Origin: Hellea balneolensis DSM 19091 | Lineage (GTDB): Bacteria > Pseudomonadota > Alphaproteobacteria > Caulobacterales > Maricaulaceae | Assembly: GCF_000428525.1 (NCBI RefSeq) | Contig: NZ_AUAC01000007.1 | Location: 1-64,000, forward strand | Direction of reading: 5' to 3' | Length of the DNA: 64,000 bases | Part shown: positions 9,033 through 17,929 of the stretch, in pieces | Numbering within the stretch: the stretch's first letter is position 1 | How the letters are laid out: the number at the start of each line of letters is the position of its first letter | Notes under the pieces: model-generated | Databases searched by the model: none | Told to the model about the DNA's origin: nothing | What the model saw: the letters and a program-made list of their open reading frames with translations, nothing else | Translations under genes and position numbers: made by a program

Positions 9033-9067
9033 AAAAAAAGCCTCTGTTTCAACGCAGAGGCTTTTTT
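9033..9067. terminator. Two-way terminator between tadC and the TadD-like gene
   Basis: The stem GCCTCTG/CAGAGGC (9040-9046 with 9055-9061) is flanked by an A run on the left and a T run on the right. It can therefore end transcripts from both strands. It separates two convergent genes. Confidence 0.9.
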
Positions 9068-9087
9068 ATATGTATAAGAGAGACGTT

Positions 9088-10392
9088 TTATCTGCGGCGT
9101 CTGTTAGGCGCGCGTCCTTGATCTTGTATCTGTCCGTAATATTGCTGTTGTGTCGGAAGATAATTTTGAGGCGGTTGAGCTTGATAGGCTTGCGGCGCGG
9201 TTGGCGCGGCGCCTGCAAGTTGTGGCCCGCTGGCTTTTGGGCCTAGCCCGCGCGATATTTGCTCCAGAACGGAACGTTGCTCTAATGTGGGTTGGGATGT
9301 GTCTTGAAGCGGCATGACGACTTTGCCGCGTTTGGATTGTTGCGCGGCGAGGCGGGCGGCATCAGATGCTGTCATGGGAGAGCTGTTTCTCGCAGGGTTT
9401 TGCCCGCCAACGGAGGCTGTCGCATTTAACGAGCGGCTAGGATATTGGCCCGCGCCATATGTTTGTTTGCGAGTCCCTCGCTCGGAACTTGGTATACCTG
9501 AAAGCTGTTGCTGACTTGGCGTTGACCGGCGCGGTTGGTAGCTTTGCGCTGCGGGGTAACCTTGAGGCGCTGCATTTGCCTGTTTTTCATAAGCTCCGAT
9601 GCCGGATTTATAGGCGCCTGATTGCTGCGCATGTGAGGTTTGGGGCGCGGGGCGTAAACTCGGAGTCGCCTTCCGCCCTGCATAACGTTTAGCTTCATCG
9701 TCTTTGCCTTGAAGCTGTAAAATAAGCGCCAGATTTTGCCGAACAGATTGACTGGCGCCCGGAATAGCCACAGCGCGGCGTAACCACCCTTCTGCGGTAA
9801 CAGGGTCACCGGAGAGCGCAAAGCTAAGCCCGACATTGGCCATAACATTTGGATCATACGGAGTAATTTGCAGGGCTTTTGCATAGTGTTTTCTGGCAAG
9901 GTCATAATCTTCTTGCTGGTCAAGCGCAGCGCCTTTGAGGGACCAGAGTCGGGCGTATCCTGGGGCAGTTCTTAAAGCATCATCTAAGGGTTTCATTGCT
10001 TCTTGTGCGCGCTCAGCCGCTATAAGGCCCGCAGCAAATTCCGCTGTCAGATAAGGGTCGCGCGGATAAAGGGCCCGAGTTGTTTGCGCTATTTCGATTG
10101 CGCGCTGCGGATTGCCAAGTTTTCTAACAGCTGCAGACAGCTTAATTGCGCTCTCAAGATCTCCCGGATTAAGTTCATATTCGCGAGACCAGAAGGCGGC
10201 TTGGGCAAAGAGTTCCTGCGTTTCTATATTATCACGCATTTCGCGGGAGGCTGGCTGAAAGTTAGAACCTTGCAGTGTTTCCGTCATTTCCTGCTCGGCA
10301 TCCGTATAGCCCGGCGCAATCGCGCAACCTGCTAAAGTGAAAGCAGATACTGCCATAAGTAAGCTAGAACATAAAGTAGATCTCAAAAACAT
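9088..10392 (-). CDS. TPR lipoprotein, TadD-like
   Basis: This is a 434-residue outer-membrane-type lipoprotein: signal with lipobox LAGC, then tetratricopeptide repeats over about residues 60-215 (visible units include PQRAIEIAQTTRALYPRDPYL, LWSLKGAALDQQEDYDLARKHYAKAL and PNVMANVGLSFALSGDPVTAEGWLRRAV, each read in part). The rest is a Gln/Pro/Ser-rich, probably disordered tail. Ribosome site GGAG lies five bases before the ATG. Position next to the pilus locus and the TPR/lipoprotein layout match TadD, the Tad-system pilotin-like protein. The opposite strand and long tail are less usual, so the assignment is good but not certain. Confidence 0.75.
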   Translation of the reverse strand: MFLRSTLCSSLLMAVSAFTLAGCAIAPGYTDAEQEMTETLQGSNFQPASREMRDNIETQELFAQAAFWSREYELNPGDLESAIKLSAAVRKLGNPQRAIEIAQTTRALYPRDPYLTAEFAAGLIAAERAQEAMKPLDDALRTAPGYARLWSLKGAALDQQEDYDLARKHYAKALQITPYDPNVMANVGLSFALSGDPVTAEGWLRRAVAIPGASQSVRQNLALILQLQGKDDEAKRYAGRKATPSLRPAPQTSHAQQSGAYKSGIGAYEKQANAAPQGYPAAQSYQPRRSTPSQQQLSGIPSSERGTRKQTYGAGQYPSRSLNATASVGGQNPARNSSPMTASDAARLAAQQSKRGKVVMPLQDTSQPTLEQRSVLEQISRGLGPKASGPQLAGAAPTAPQAYQAQPPQNYLPTQQQYYGQIQDQGRAPNRRRR

Positions 10393-10460
10393 AGAGTCTC
10401 CATAGGAAAACCACGGTTGCGCCGTGATAAGATTTCGTTAACAAACGTAAACACAGACAG

Positions 10461-10475
10461 TTAACGAGACGTTAG
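10461..10475. promoter_or_regulatory. CtrA-like site TTAA-N7-TTAG in a divergent promoter region
   Basis: Between the TadD-like gene and pepA, TTAA (10461-10464) and TTAG (10472-10475) are seven bases apart, one mismatch from the full CtrA consensus. Two GTTAAC palindromes (10438-10443 and 10460-10465) occur in the same gap. Weak evidence, noted because the pilus genes nearby carry TTAACCAT boxes. Confidence 0.25.
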
Positions 10476-10498
10476 CAAATTCAAGATGCGGAGCCCCA

Positions 10499-11911
10499 AT
10501 GTCAGCTATTTTTGCGACCCAAGATGATGTCACAGCAAGTGCTGTCGTCAAAGATATCCACGTCGTAAGGCCCGAATCTTGGCCTGAGTTGAAGTTGGGC
10601 TTCTCTGCCGCGCAGCAAGCTTTTGCCGAAGCACGGCAATTTACTGGCGAGTCTGGCCAGAAATTGCAGTTACCTAACTCTAAGGGTGAAATTGAATGTG
10701 TCCTTTATGGAGCCGGGTCTGTCGAAACAGATGTCCTAGGGCCAATGCGCGCCGGAGGATTATCAAGCGGCTTACCTGCAGGATATTACAAATATGCTAG
10801 CCTTCCTCGGGATTGGAATATCAATTTAGCGGATGTCGCTTGGGGAGTCGGGGCTTATAAGTTTGAAACTTACCTGCCTTCAAAGACGGAATTTCCAACG
10901 CTTGTTATTCATGACACGGACAGGCTGATTGAGACTCGCGCCTTGTCTGAGGCCACGCATCTATGCCGTGACCTCATAAACACACCTGCAGGCGATATGG
11001 GCCCCGTGGCCCTCCATCAAGAGGCGGCGGATTTGGCCTCAGAATATGGTGCCGATCTGACAGTGACGATGGGAGAGGACCTTTTAAAAGAAAATCTGCC
11101 GATGATTCATGCTGTCGGTCGGGCTGCCCATGAAGCGCCTCGCTTGGTCGAGTTTGAGTGGGGTGATAAAGATTACCCGCGCCTCGCCCTCATCGGTAAG
11201 GGGATTACCTTTGATACAGGCGGCCTCAATATAAAAAGTGCCTCGGGAGCACGCATTATGAAAAAAGACATGGGCGGGGCTGCTCATGCTTTGGCTTTGG
11301 CGAAAATGATTATGGCGAATAATTTGCCAATCCGTTTACACTGCTTGGTCTCTATAGCTGAGAACGCCATTTCAGCTGGAGCTTACCGTCCGGGCGATAT
11401 TTTGACATCGCGCGAAGGCCTCACGGTTGAAATCGATAATACAGACGCGGAAGGCCGTTTGGTTTTGGGAGATGCTCTTACCAAAGCAGCTGAATCAGAG
11501 CCAGTTTTAATGATGGACTTTGCGACCTTGACAGGGGCAGCGCGTGTGGCTTTAGGGCCAACATTGCCGCCTTTCTTTAGTAACCGTGAGGCCCCAGTTA
11601 CAGATGTGCTTGCACACTCCAAACAACAATATGATCCCATTTGGCATATGCCGCTCTGGCAGCCTTATAATTCCATGCTCAGCTCACCCATAGCTGATAT
11701 GAAAAATTCAGGCGGAGGTTTTGCGGGCGCGGTCACAGCGGCGCTATTTTTGGAGCGCTTTGTTAAAGGTCGTCCTTGGATGCATTTTGACGTTTATGGT
11801 TGGTGCCCCACGTCCTATCCTGGACATCCCAAAGGCGGTGATATGTTTGCGTTACGGGGGCTGTATCATTGGCTGAAAGCCGGCGGTCTAAATGGCGACT
11901 TCTCGTCTTAA
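10499..11911 (+). CDS. M17 leucyl aminopeptidase family protein
   Basis: This is a cytosolic two-metal aminopeptidase of the PepA/M17 family that trims N-terminal residues from peptides. The variable N-terminal domain ends near residue 150. The catalytic domain has the metal/active-site motif KGITFDTGGLNIK, the conserved KKDMGGAAHALALA, and the family signature NTDAEGRLVLGDAL with the metal-binding Asp/Glu pair. At 470 residues the length is typical. The gene stands alone on this strand, and its 3' end overlaps the convergent next gene by 24 bases. Confidence 0.93.
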   Translation: MSAIFATQDDVTASAVVKDIHVVRPESWPELKLGFSAAQQAFAEARQFTGESGQKLQLPNSKGEIECVLYGAGSVETDVLGPMRAGGLSSGLPAGYYKYASLPRDWNINLADVAWGVGAYKFETYLPSKTEFPTLVIHDTDRLIETRALSEATHLCRDLINTPAGDMGPVALHQEAADLASEYGADLTVTMGEDLLKENLPMIHAVGRAAHEAPRLVEFEWGDKDYPRLALIGKGITFDTGGLNIKSASGARIMKKDMGGAAHALALAKMIMANNLPIRLHCLVSIAENAISAGAYRPGDILTSREGLTVEIDNTDAEGRLVLGDALTKAAESEPVLMMDFATLTGAARVALGPTLPPFFSNREAPVTDVLAHSKQQYDPIWHMPLWQPYNSMLSSPIADMKNSGGGFAGAVTAALFLERFVKGRPWMHFDVYGWCPTSYPGHPKGGDMFALRGLYHWLKAGGLNGDFSS

Positions 11912-12982
11912 GGCTGTCGCGGCCCAGCGGTTTATATGGCCTGAAATAGCCGCATGGGTCGCTATCGCAATGAGTGTTGTTATCGCGATACAGCATCCAA
12001 TAAGCGGCCATCCGTGAAGCTCCGGATACATTAAGATAAGAAGTTGCGATGTTGGCCAATTGGCCAAATAAAGCCCGAGGACGATATTGGGCCAATTATT
12101 CATCCAGGCTGTAACCCGCATTGGTGTCTGGATGATAACAATTGCAAGATAGGTCCATAACAGAGTGCCGGTAATTTCAATCCCTGGTGTCCAAGGCAAT
12201 ACGAAATATTGAACTAGCGCCAAGCTTAAAAGCATCATAAGCACCGCGCTCTTTCCTGTGGCTGTACTTGGAAGTTTATCCTGCCATCCATAAAGTGCAG
12301 CCCCTGCAAGGAAAGCATAGGTTAGGCGAAGACCTGCAAAGGCCGGGAAAACTGCTTCGAAGCCGTTCTTGGCGGCGAAATAGCCCGCCACACCATAAAA
12401 AACAGTCCCGAGAACCGCTAAAATCAAAAGTATATGCTTGGACTTTAGAATACCAAGGCGCCATCCGAGAGCCATAGATATATGCGCAAGAGCGCCCCAG
12501 CGGAATGTCCAAATGGCTCCCTGTATGAGGCACATATATTTGGCATCATCCAACAAACCCGGAAGCCTCGCGCCAGGGTCTATGCATAAAACTGTCAGAA
12601 AGAAATAACGTGTCAGCTTAACGACTTCTTCTGCAAGAGGGGCGTCAGTGCGGCAAAAAATAGGATATATGACGGTAACAGTCGCCAAGGTAAAAGCGGC
12701 CAGTAAAGGCCCGTTACGTAAGATACGAGACATCAAATAACGTATAGATGACCCGTGCCGGGTTAGACTGCGTACAGCTAAATAACCTGAAAGACAGAAT
12801 AGGATTTGAAGGCCAAACCAACTGGGGTCATAGCCCAAATGCCTCAAGACTTCATATTGGTCATCCAGAGGAGACATGGTTGAAGCGTAGCCAATCGCGA
12901 TCAAAAGAACGATGATCGTTCTTACGGCGTTTAAACGTGTTAGAGGCATTTGTGCCCATTTTTGTGTATCTGCTTGCTGCAT
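11888..12982 (-). CDS. Acyltransferase-3-like membrane protein
   Basis: This is a 364-residue polytopic membrane protein with about ten hydrophobic helices. The start resembles the acyltransferase 3 (OafA/NolL) family: RLNAVRTIIVLLIAIGYA, then WFGLQILFCLSGYLAVRSL and RYLMSRILRN. The typical catalytic His-Arg pair (R-x10-H) is not clear, since the usual H-x-W/F residues after the first helix are replaced. The substrate cannot be told. Such proteins usually O-acylate surface glycans or lipids, but a catalytically altered relative is possible. Confidence 0.65.
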   Translation of the reverse strand: MQQADTQKWAQMPLTRLNAVRTIIVLLIAIGYASTMSPLDDQYEVLRHLGYDPSWFGLQILFCLSGYLAVRSLTRHGSSIRYLMSRILRNGPLLAAFTLATVTVIYPIFCRTDAPLAEEVVKLTRYFFLTVLCIDPGARLPGLLDDAKYMCLIQGAIWTFRWGALAHISMALGWRLGILKSKHILLILAVLGTVFYGVAGYFAAKNGFEAVFPAFAGLRLTYAFLAGAALYGWQDKLPSTATGKSAVLMMLLSLALVQYFVLPWTPGIEITGTLLWTYLAIVIIQTPMRVTAWMNNWPNIVLGLYLANWPTSQLLILMYPELHGWPLIGCCIAITTLIAIATHAAISGHINRWAATALRREVAI

Positions 12983-13165
12983 GCCAGCCTTTAAAGCCCT
13001 GAATTTCTAAATAAGCCTAACCCAAAAACATTAAAAATTTGCTTGTGTTTGAATCACTTAGGACGATGCAAGAAACACACCGCGAATTGCCGCTTGACCC
13101 AAGAATCCTGGTTATGCGAGTCAAGTGACATCAGTGATTTGTTTTGAGGGAAAATAACAGGTTTT

Positions 13166-13546
13166 ATGTCTGCGTCAGCCAACACAGCCCGTATGAAGCG
13201 TAGTGACGCGCTCTCATTGTGGCATCGCGTGACACTGGAAACTGTCATTGCCCAGGGCCCAGACTTATCAACACGGCAGCTCGCAATACTCATGTCGGTT
13301 TACTTGGAAAGCACAAGCCATACGGTTAAATCGCTTTCGGAAAAGTTAAATGTGACTAAGGCCGTTATTTCGAGAGCTTTGGATACGTTAAGTAAATATG
13401 GGTTTGTCGCTCGTGCGCCTGACCCGTCTGACAAACGGTCAATTATCGTGACACGCACGTCGGCAGGTATTCTATTTCTTCAGCGTTTCGCAGATATTAT
13501 CCAATCTGAAATTCACTTAGGTGACGTGTCGCGCGTCGCGGCATAG
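13166..13546 (+). CDS. MarR-family transcriptional regulator
   Basis: This is a 126-residue winged-helix DNA-binding protein. The helix-turn-helix is visible in HTVKSLSEKLNVTKAVISRALDTLSKYGFV and the wing in RAPDPSDKRSIIVTRT, matching the MarR fold. Ligand and targets are unknown. Its stop codon overlaps the GTG start of the next gene (ATAGTG), so it is probably co-transcribed with the NlpC/P60 hydrolase. Confidence 0.82.
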   Translation: MSASANTARMKRSDALSLWHRVTLETVIAQGPDLSTRQLAILMSVYLESTSHTVKSLSEKLNVTKAVISRALDTLSKYGFVARAPDPSDKRSIIVTRTSAGILFLQRFADIIQSEIHLGDVSRVAA

Positions 13547-14376
13547 TGCAGCGTTCGGATCCTCGTTTATATATTCCGCGCCAAAAAGGCCCGCATCTGT
13601 CCACGCGAACGGTAACGGTGCCAATCGCTCCGCTTCACAGCAAAGCCTCTAAGCACTCTGGTCAAGATACGCAGCTGCTCTATGGGCATCACTTTGACGT
13701 TTATGAGGTCAAGAAAGGTTGGGTATGGGGGCAGGCTAAATCCCCCTTAAAAGGTTCAAAAGAAAAGGGTTATGTAGGTTTTGTGCCATCGCGTTTTTTA
13801 GAGGAGGCCAAGGTTAGAGCCACCCATATTGTGACAGCTCTGAAAGCTCCAATGTTTACAGCGCCGGATATAAAAAGTCATATTGTGCAATCCTTGCCTC
13901 TGGGCGCGCATGTGAAGGCACAGGAAGAGCAGGCTGACTTTCTTCAAATTGGGGCGGGGGGATATATTCACCAAAATCACGTGAGAGCGATAACTAAGCC
14001 CTACTCAATTTCAGATTATGTCGAAGTGGCTGAGGCGCATTTGGGATTACCTTATGTGTGGGGTGGTATCAGTACGGATGGTCTTGACTGCTCAGGTTTA
14101 GTTTTATCCGCCCTTCGTGCGACGGGGCGTGACGCCTTACGGGATACAGATATGATGGAAGCAACGCTCGGACATCATTTGCATATTAGTCAGCGCGGCT
14201 TAAAGCGTGGTGATTTGATTTTTTGGAAAGGCCATGTTGGTATTATGCAAACGTCGGGGCGCCTACTTCATGCTAATGCTTATCATATGTGCGTTTCCAC
14301 AGAGCCTCTACGTGAGGCAGCTCGTAGAATAATGGAACGTGGAGGAGGGCCGATGACCGCCATTAAGCGGTTATAG
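13546..14376 (+). CDS. NlpC/P60 (C40) cysteine peptidase with SH3-like domains
   Basis: This is a probable peptidoglycan-peptide hydrolase of 276 residues. Two SH3b-like segments (about 25-90 and 95-150, e.g. LHSKASKHSGQDTQLLYGHHFDVYE in part) precede the catalytic domain. The nucleophile is Cys182 in DGLDCSGLV and the general-base His230 is in GDLIFWKGHVGIM. A third polar residue lies in HANAYH. The GTG start overlaps the marR stop. I see no signal peptide, which resembles alphaproteobacterial C40 proteins related to dipeptidyl-peptidase VI that act on recycled muropeptides. Confidence 0.85.
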   Translation: MQRSDPRLYIPRQKGPHLSTRTVTVPIAPLHSKASKHSGQDTQLLYGHHFDVYEVKKGWVWGQAKSPLKGSKEKGYVGFVPSRFLEEAKVRATHIVTALKAPMFTAPDIKSHIVQSLPLGAHVKAQEEQADFLQIGAGGYIHQNHVRAITKPYSISDYVEVAEAHLGLPYVWGGISTDGLDCSGLVLSALRATGRDALRDTDMMEATLGHHLHISQRGLKRGDLIFWKGHVGIMQTSGRLLHANAYHMCVSTEPLREAARRIMERGGGPMTAIKRL

Positions 14377-14378
14377 CC

Positions 14379-14996
14379 CTATTGTTCTGTTGTCGTTTCG
14401 GTGGGGTCTCCGGCGGGTTCTTCAATGACGACTTCTTCAGCCTCGACAATAACTTCTGCAACTGCTGCGGTGGGCTGATCCATAGGCGCGTCAGCGGCCA
14501 GACGAAGCAATTCAATAACAGCAGCACGATCGGCTTCTTTCTTTAGGCCTACAAAATTCATATTAGTACCGGAAAGGTATTTAGTTGGTTTCGCAAGGAA
14601 ACCATCAAGTTCTTCATAACCCCAGACAAGTCCTGATCCAGCCATGGCGCCAGAATATTTAAAGCCTGCATGTTGGCCCGCTGTCGCGCCGACAACATTC
14701 CACAGATTTGGTCCTGTTCCATTAGCGCCGCCATTGTCAGCATTGTGGCATGAGGTGCACTTTTTAAAAACTTTCGCCCCGCGCTCAGCATCCATAGCGG
14801 CTACCCATTCAGGCTGGGGGAAAGGGAGAGGCTCCGCATCTCCAGAGTCTTCGACGATCATGGGCCCAACAGTATAGGCCGGAGTTTCGGGCATGTCAGA
14901 ATGCATGAAAAAATGCGGCGCTTCCCGCAATAGCATGACGCCTAAAGCTGTGGCTAAAACAGCGCCCGCAATTTTGTTAAAACCAAGTTCGTCCAT
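14379..14996 (-). CDS. Membrane-anchored class I cytochrome c
   Basis: This is a c-type cytochrome of 205 residues, held in the membrane by an uncleaved N-terminal helix (about residues 8-24). Haem binds at C80-T-S-C83-H84, with the distal Met in GTNMNF. TGPNLWNVVG and GFKYSGAMAGSGLVW are shared with mitochondrial-type cytochromes and with CycM, a carrier between the bc1 complex and oxidase. I choose ATG 14996, which has AAGGAC upstream; a longer in-frame start at 15110 would put 38 basic residues before the anchor and overlap the divergent pheA leader. The tail is unusually acidic and Glu/Thr/Val rich. Confidence 0.9.
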   Translation of the reverse strand: MDELGFNKIAGAVLATALGVMLLREAPHFFMHSDMPETPAYTVGPMIVEDSGDAEPLPFPQPEWVAAMDAERGAKVFKKCTSCHNADNGGANGTGPNLWNVVGATAGQHAGFKYSGAMAGSGLVWGYEELDGFLAKPTKYLSGTNMNFVGLKKEADRAAVIELLRLAADAPMDQPTAAVAEVIVEAEEVVIEEPAGDPTETTTEQ

Positions 14997-15151
14997 GACG
15001 TCGTCCTTTAGTCGTTCCAAGCCTGATTCCAGCCTGTCGTTTGTTCTCGGTCTTTTATAAACTTCTGCCGTAAAAGCAAACTGAAAACCTCTTGCGGCGA
15101 ACCGTCGCAAAGGCTTTAAGGCTTATTGGAAAAACAAGGAAGACCAAAGCT

Positions 15152-16009
15152 ATGACAGAGGCCATTGTCTATCAGGGAGAACCCGGCGCATATTCTCATC
15201 TGGCGTGTCGGGACGGCTTTCCATATATGACACCCAAGCCTTGCGCGAGCTTTGCAGCGGCTTTTCGGGACGTCAGTTCAGGCGCGGCTAAGCTTGCCAT
15301 GATACCTGTGGAAAATACTGTCGCGGGGCGTGTGTCAGATATCTATCATTTACTGCCTGAAGGCGGGCTTCATATCATTGGTGAACAATATTTAGCTGTG
15401 CATCATCAATTACTCGCAGTGCCAGGCGCTAAACTGACAGATATCAAGACCGCGCGGTCACATCCGATGGCCTTGGGTCAAGTGCGTAAACGCCTTTCTG
15501 CGATGGATATTCGTCCCGTCAATGATGTGGATACGGCGGGGGCAGCCCGAGCGGTTGCCGAGCTTGGGGATATATCTGTGGCTGCGATTGCCTCGACATT
15601 AGCGGGCCAAACGTATGGATTGGATATTTTAGCGGCTGATATCGAAGATGCCTCCCACAATACGACGCGGTTTTTGATTTTGGCGGATGCGCCGTTGGAG
15701 ATTTCAAAAGCGGAGGGGCCTGTCGTCACAAGTTTCGTCTTTAAGGTGCGGTCTGTGCCATCAGCTCTGTATAAGGCCTTGGGCGGCTTTGCGACAAATG
15801 GCATAAATATGACTAAACTTGAGAGCTATATGGTCGGGGGCTCTTTCCAAGCCGCGCAGTTTTATGCCGATGTTGAAGGACATCCCGAGGATGATGGAAT
15901 GAAGCATGCGCTTGAAGAGCTGTCTTTCTTTACGGAATCCGTGAGCATGCTCGGCACTTATCCCGGCCATGCCTCACGCTACAAAACTCAAAATACACAA
16001 AAGTGTTAG
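15152..16009 (+). CDS. pheA: Prephenate dehydratase
   Basis: This catalyses decarboxylation and dehydration of prephenate to phenylpyruvate in phenylalanine synthesis. It is a monofunctional form, 285 residues, with no chorismate mutase domain. Visible landmarks are the N-terminal YQGEPGAYSHLA, the central ARSHPMALGQ, the signature NTTRFLIL near residue 170, and an ACT regulatory domain with ALYKALGGFATNGINMTKLESYM (read in part), which usually mediates Phe feedback. I take ATG 15152 with AAGGAAG upstream; the in-frame ATG at 15092 would add 20 basic residues not seen in the family. Confidence 0.93.
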   Translation: MTEAIVYQGEPGAYSHLACRDGFPYMTPKPCASFAAAFRDVSSGAAKLAMIPVENTVAGRVSDIYHLLPEGGLHIIGEQYLAVHHQLLAVPGAKLTDIKTARSHPMALGQVRKRLSAMDIRPVNDVDTAGAARAVAELGDISVAAIASTLAGQTYGLDILAADIEDASHNTTRFLILADAPLEISKAEGPVVTSFVFKVRSVPSALYKALGGFATNGINMTKLESYMVGGSFQAAQFYADVEGHPEDDGMKHALEELSFFTESVSMLGTYPGHASRYKTQNTQKC

Positions 16010-16055
16010 AAGGACGTGTTTTGTTTATCGGGGTGTTTCTGAGTAATTACCCAAT

Positions 16056-16502
16056 ATGAAAATTGTTATTACAATAATTGCGCTATTGTTTACCGCATTC
16101 TCTGCCGCTCCCGTTGTTGCCAAAGACTCAGTATATACGTCATGGCAGAATAATTTGGCCGTCGGTGGGTATGACACAGTGAGCTTTTTCTCGGGCAAAC
16201 CGCAACTCGGGAAGAAGAGTTTTACTTTTGACTATGCGGGCGCAAAATGGCGTTTCGCAACACGCGGAAATTATGATTTATTCAAAACCAACCCCGAAGC
16301 TTTTATGCCGCAATATGGCGGTTATTGTGCTTGGGCTGTCGCGAAGAACAAACTTGCTAAAGGCACACCAGACTATTGGCATGTCGAAGATGGAAAGCTG
16401 TATTTGAACTTCAATGCCCGCATCAAAAGACGTTGGGAAAAAGATATTCCCGGGTTTATAGATGCGGCGGAAGAAAACTGGCCTGAAATATTACAGGACT
16501 AA
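16056..16502 (+). CDS. Secreted YHS-domain protein
   Basis: This encodes 148 residues with a signal peptide (about 1-22, ending VVAKD). The remainder matches the YHS family as found in proteobacterial exported proteins: NLAVGGYDTVSFFSGKP, FDYAGAKWRFATRGNYDLFKTNPEAF (read in part) and QYGGYCAWAVAKN. YHS domains are thought to bind metal, but the function of the single-domain secreted form is unknown. It is followed after 24 bases by a small membrane protein and may share its transcript. Confidence 0.82.
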   Translation: MKIVITIIALLFTAFSAAPVVAKDSVYTSWQNNLAVGGYDTVSFFSGKPQLGKKSFTFDYAGAKWRFATRGNYDLFKTNPEAFMPQYGGYCAWAVAKNKLAKGTPDYWHVEDGKLYLNFNARIKRRWEKDIPGFIDAAEENWPEILQD

Positions 16503-16526
16503 AAAGAAATAATAAGGGGATACAAC

Positions 16527-17009
16527 ATGGATAAATTCAAAAAAATATTACCGATTATACTGGCCCTCATATGTAGTGCTGTTTTTCTGGACAGCTTACG
16601 TTTCAAATTTACAAATCACCCGAACACGCAAGAAATATTTGGGCGGCTAAATGAATGGGCCGCCAGTCACGGCGCGGACGGTCTTTTTGCGCAAACAGGC
16701 CTTTTCTCGCAATATTCAATAGGCGCCGCGGAACTGTTGGCCTCAGCAGCTTTACTCTTAGGGTGTCTTCCGCGCTTTCACAGGCTTCAAGGATTTGGGG
16801 CGTTACTGGGGCTAGGCGTTATGACAGGCGCAATTAGTTTTCACCTTTTCACGCCGCTTGGTATCGACCCTAATAACGATGGCGGAGGCTTGTTCTTTAT
16901 GGCCTGCATTGTCTGGCTCTCTTGCCTGACCTTAGTCATCATACGTCGCAAGCATTTAGCTTATGGCTTAGGCCGCATTGGAGAGGCTTTATTTGGGAAA
17001 CGAGCTTAG
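16527..17009 (+). CDS. DoxX-like small membrane protein
   Basis: This is a 160-residue protein with four hydrophobic segments (about residues 7-23, 66-83, 90-107 and 120-139). The pattern of a first helix followed by LRFKFTNHP, then the GAAELLASAALLLG helix, resembles the DoxX/DoxD-like family of membrane proteins, but the match is by layout only. It has an AAGGGG ribosome site 10 bases before the start and lies downstream of the YHS gene. Its end overlaps the convergent nudC by four bases. Confidence 0.6.
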   Translation: MDKFKKILPIILALICSAVFLDSLRFKFTNHPNTQEIFGRLNEWAASHGADGLFAQTGLFSQYSIGAAELLASAALLLGCLPRFHRLQGFGALLGLGVMTGAISFHLFTPLGIDPNNDGGGLFFMACIVWLSCLTLVIIRRKHLAYGLGRIGEALFGKRA

Positions 17010-17896
17010 GTCTCTAACCAATGCCTTAAAAGGTGATGCGCGATCGTAAATCTTGGAAGCCTTAAAAAGGCTTCGCCCGTTTTATTATAAACGGCCTGAA
17101 CCTCGTCTCTCGTGAACCACTTCGCGTCTTCCAATTCGTCTTTATTAATCGTGAGTTCTTTGCTTTCGGCTTCGCAGGCAACGCCCATCATAAGCTGACT
17201 TGGCCAGGGCCATGGCTGGCTAAAGATATAGCGCGGGTTTTTGATCCTAATGCCGACTTCTTCAAACGTCTCGCGTGCGACAGCTTCTTCCATGGATTCT
17301 CCGGGCGAAATGAACCCCGCTAAAGCGGACATGGCGCCTTCGGGCCACCCGGCTCCACGCCCCAATAAGACTTTGTCGCCTGATAAAATCAACATGATAA
17401 CAACAGGATTTACCCGCGGAAAATGTTCTGTCTCGCAAGAGGGACATTTGCGTTTTATGCCCCCAGCTTCAGGCTGGCTAACCTGCCCGCATTTTGCGCA
17501 AAAGCGGTGGTTGAAATGCCAATCAAGCAGCGACTTTGCGCGCCCCGCCAAGGCCATCTCCTCGGGGGATAGGAAGCGTGTTGCGCTCCGTAGGTCTTTA
17601 AAATTATCTTGATGTGTTACATCTTCGGGATTTTGTAATGATGCCGCAAAAAGAGGGGTCTCGCCTTCAAGACCTAAAAAGATAGGGCCCGGATCTATCA
17701 GGTTTCGTCCTATAAGTTCGGAAGGATGAATGCGGTGTAATCCGCCTGACTCTCTGAGTGCTGGAGCCCCTTTGTGGAAGATAACACATCGGGCTTGTGG
17801 CTTTGCGACAAAAGCCTGAAGCTCTGCAGGTGAGCGCTGTGTCTCAACGTGATCAATTGTGCCGCCGGCAAAAGGCATTGTAAAATTATCTGTCAT
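17006..17896 (-). CDS. nudC: NAD(+) diphosphatase / mRNA de-NADing hydrolase NudC
   Basis: NudC hydrolyses NAD(H) to NMN(H) and AMP and can remove NAD caps from RNA. This 296-residue protein has the family order: a variable N-terminal domain, a four-cysteine zinc ribbon (CAKCGQ and CPSCETEHFPRVNPVVIML), then the Nudix box GFISPGESMEEAVARETFEEVGI with the REx2EE core, and the NudC-specific SQPWPWPSQLMMG tail motif. All key residues are present. It is transcribed away from the upstream P450 gene by a 33-base gap on the same strand. Confidence 0.95.
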   Translation of the reverse strand: MTDNFTMPFAGGTIDHVETQRSPAELQAFVAKPQARCVIFHKGAPALRESGGLHRIHPSELIGRNLIDPGPIFLGLEGETPLFAASLQNPEDVTHQDNFKDLRSATRFLSPEEMALAGRAKSLLDWHFNHRFCAKCGQVSQPEAGGIKRKCPSCETEHFPRVNPVVIMLILSGDKVLLGRGAGWPEGAMSALAGFISPGESMEEAVARETFEEVGIRIKNPRYIFSQPWPWPSQLMMGVACEAESKELTINKDELEDAKWFTRDEVQAVYNKTGEAFLRLPRFTIAHHLLRHWLET

Positions 17897-17929
17897 AAAC
17901 CGCTCTGTAACGGGTTCAGATAGCTTTGC

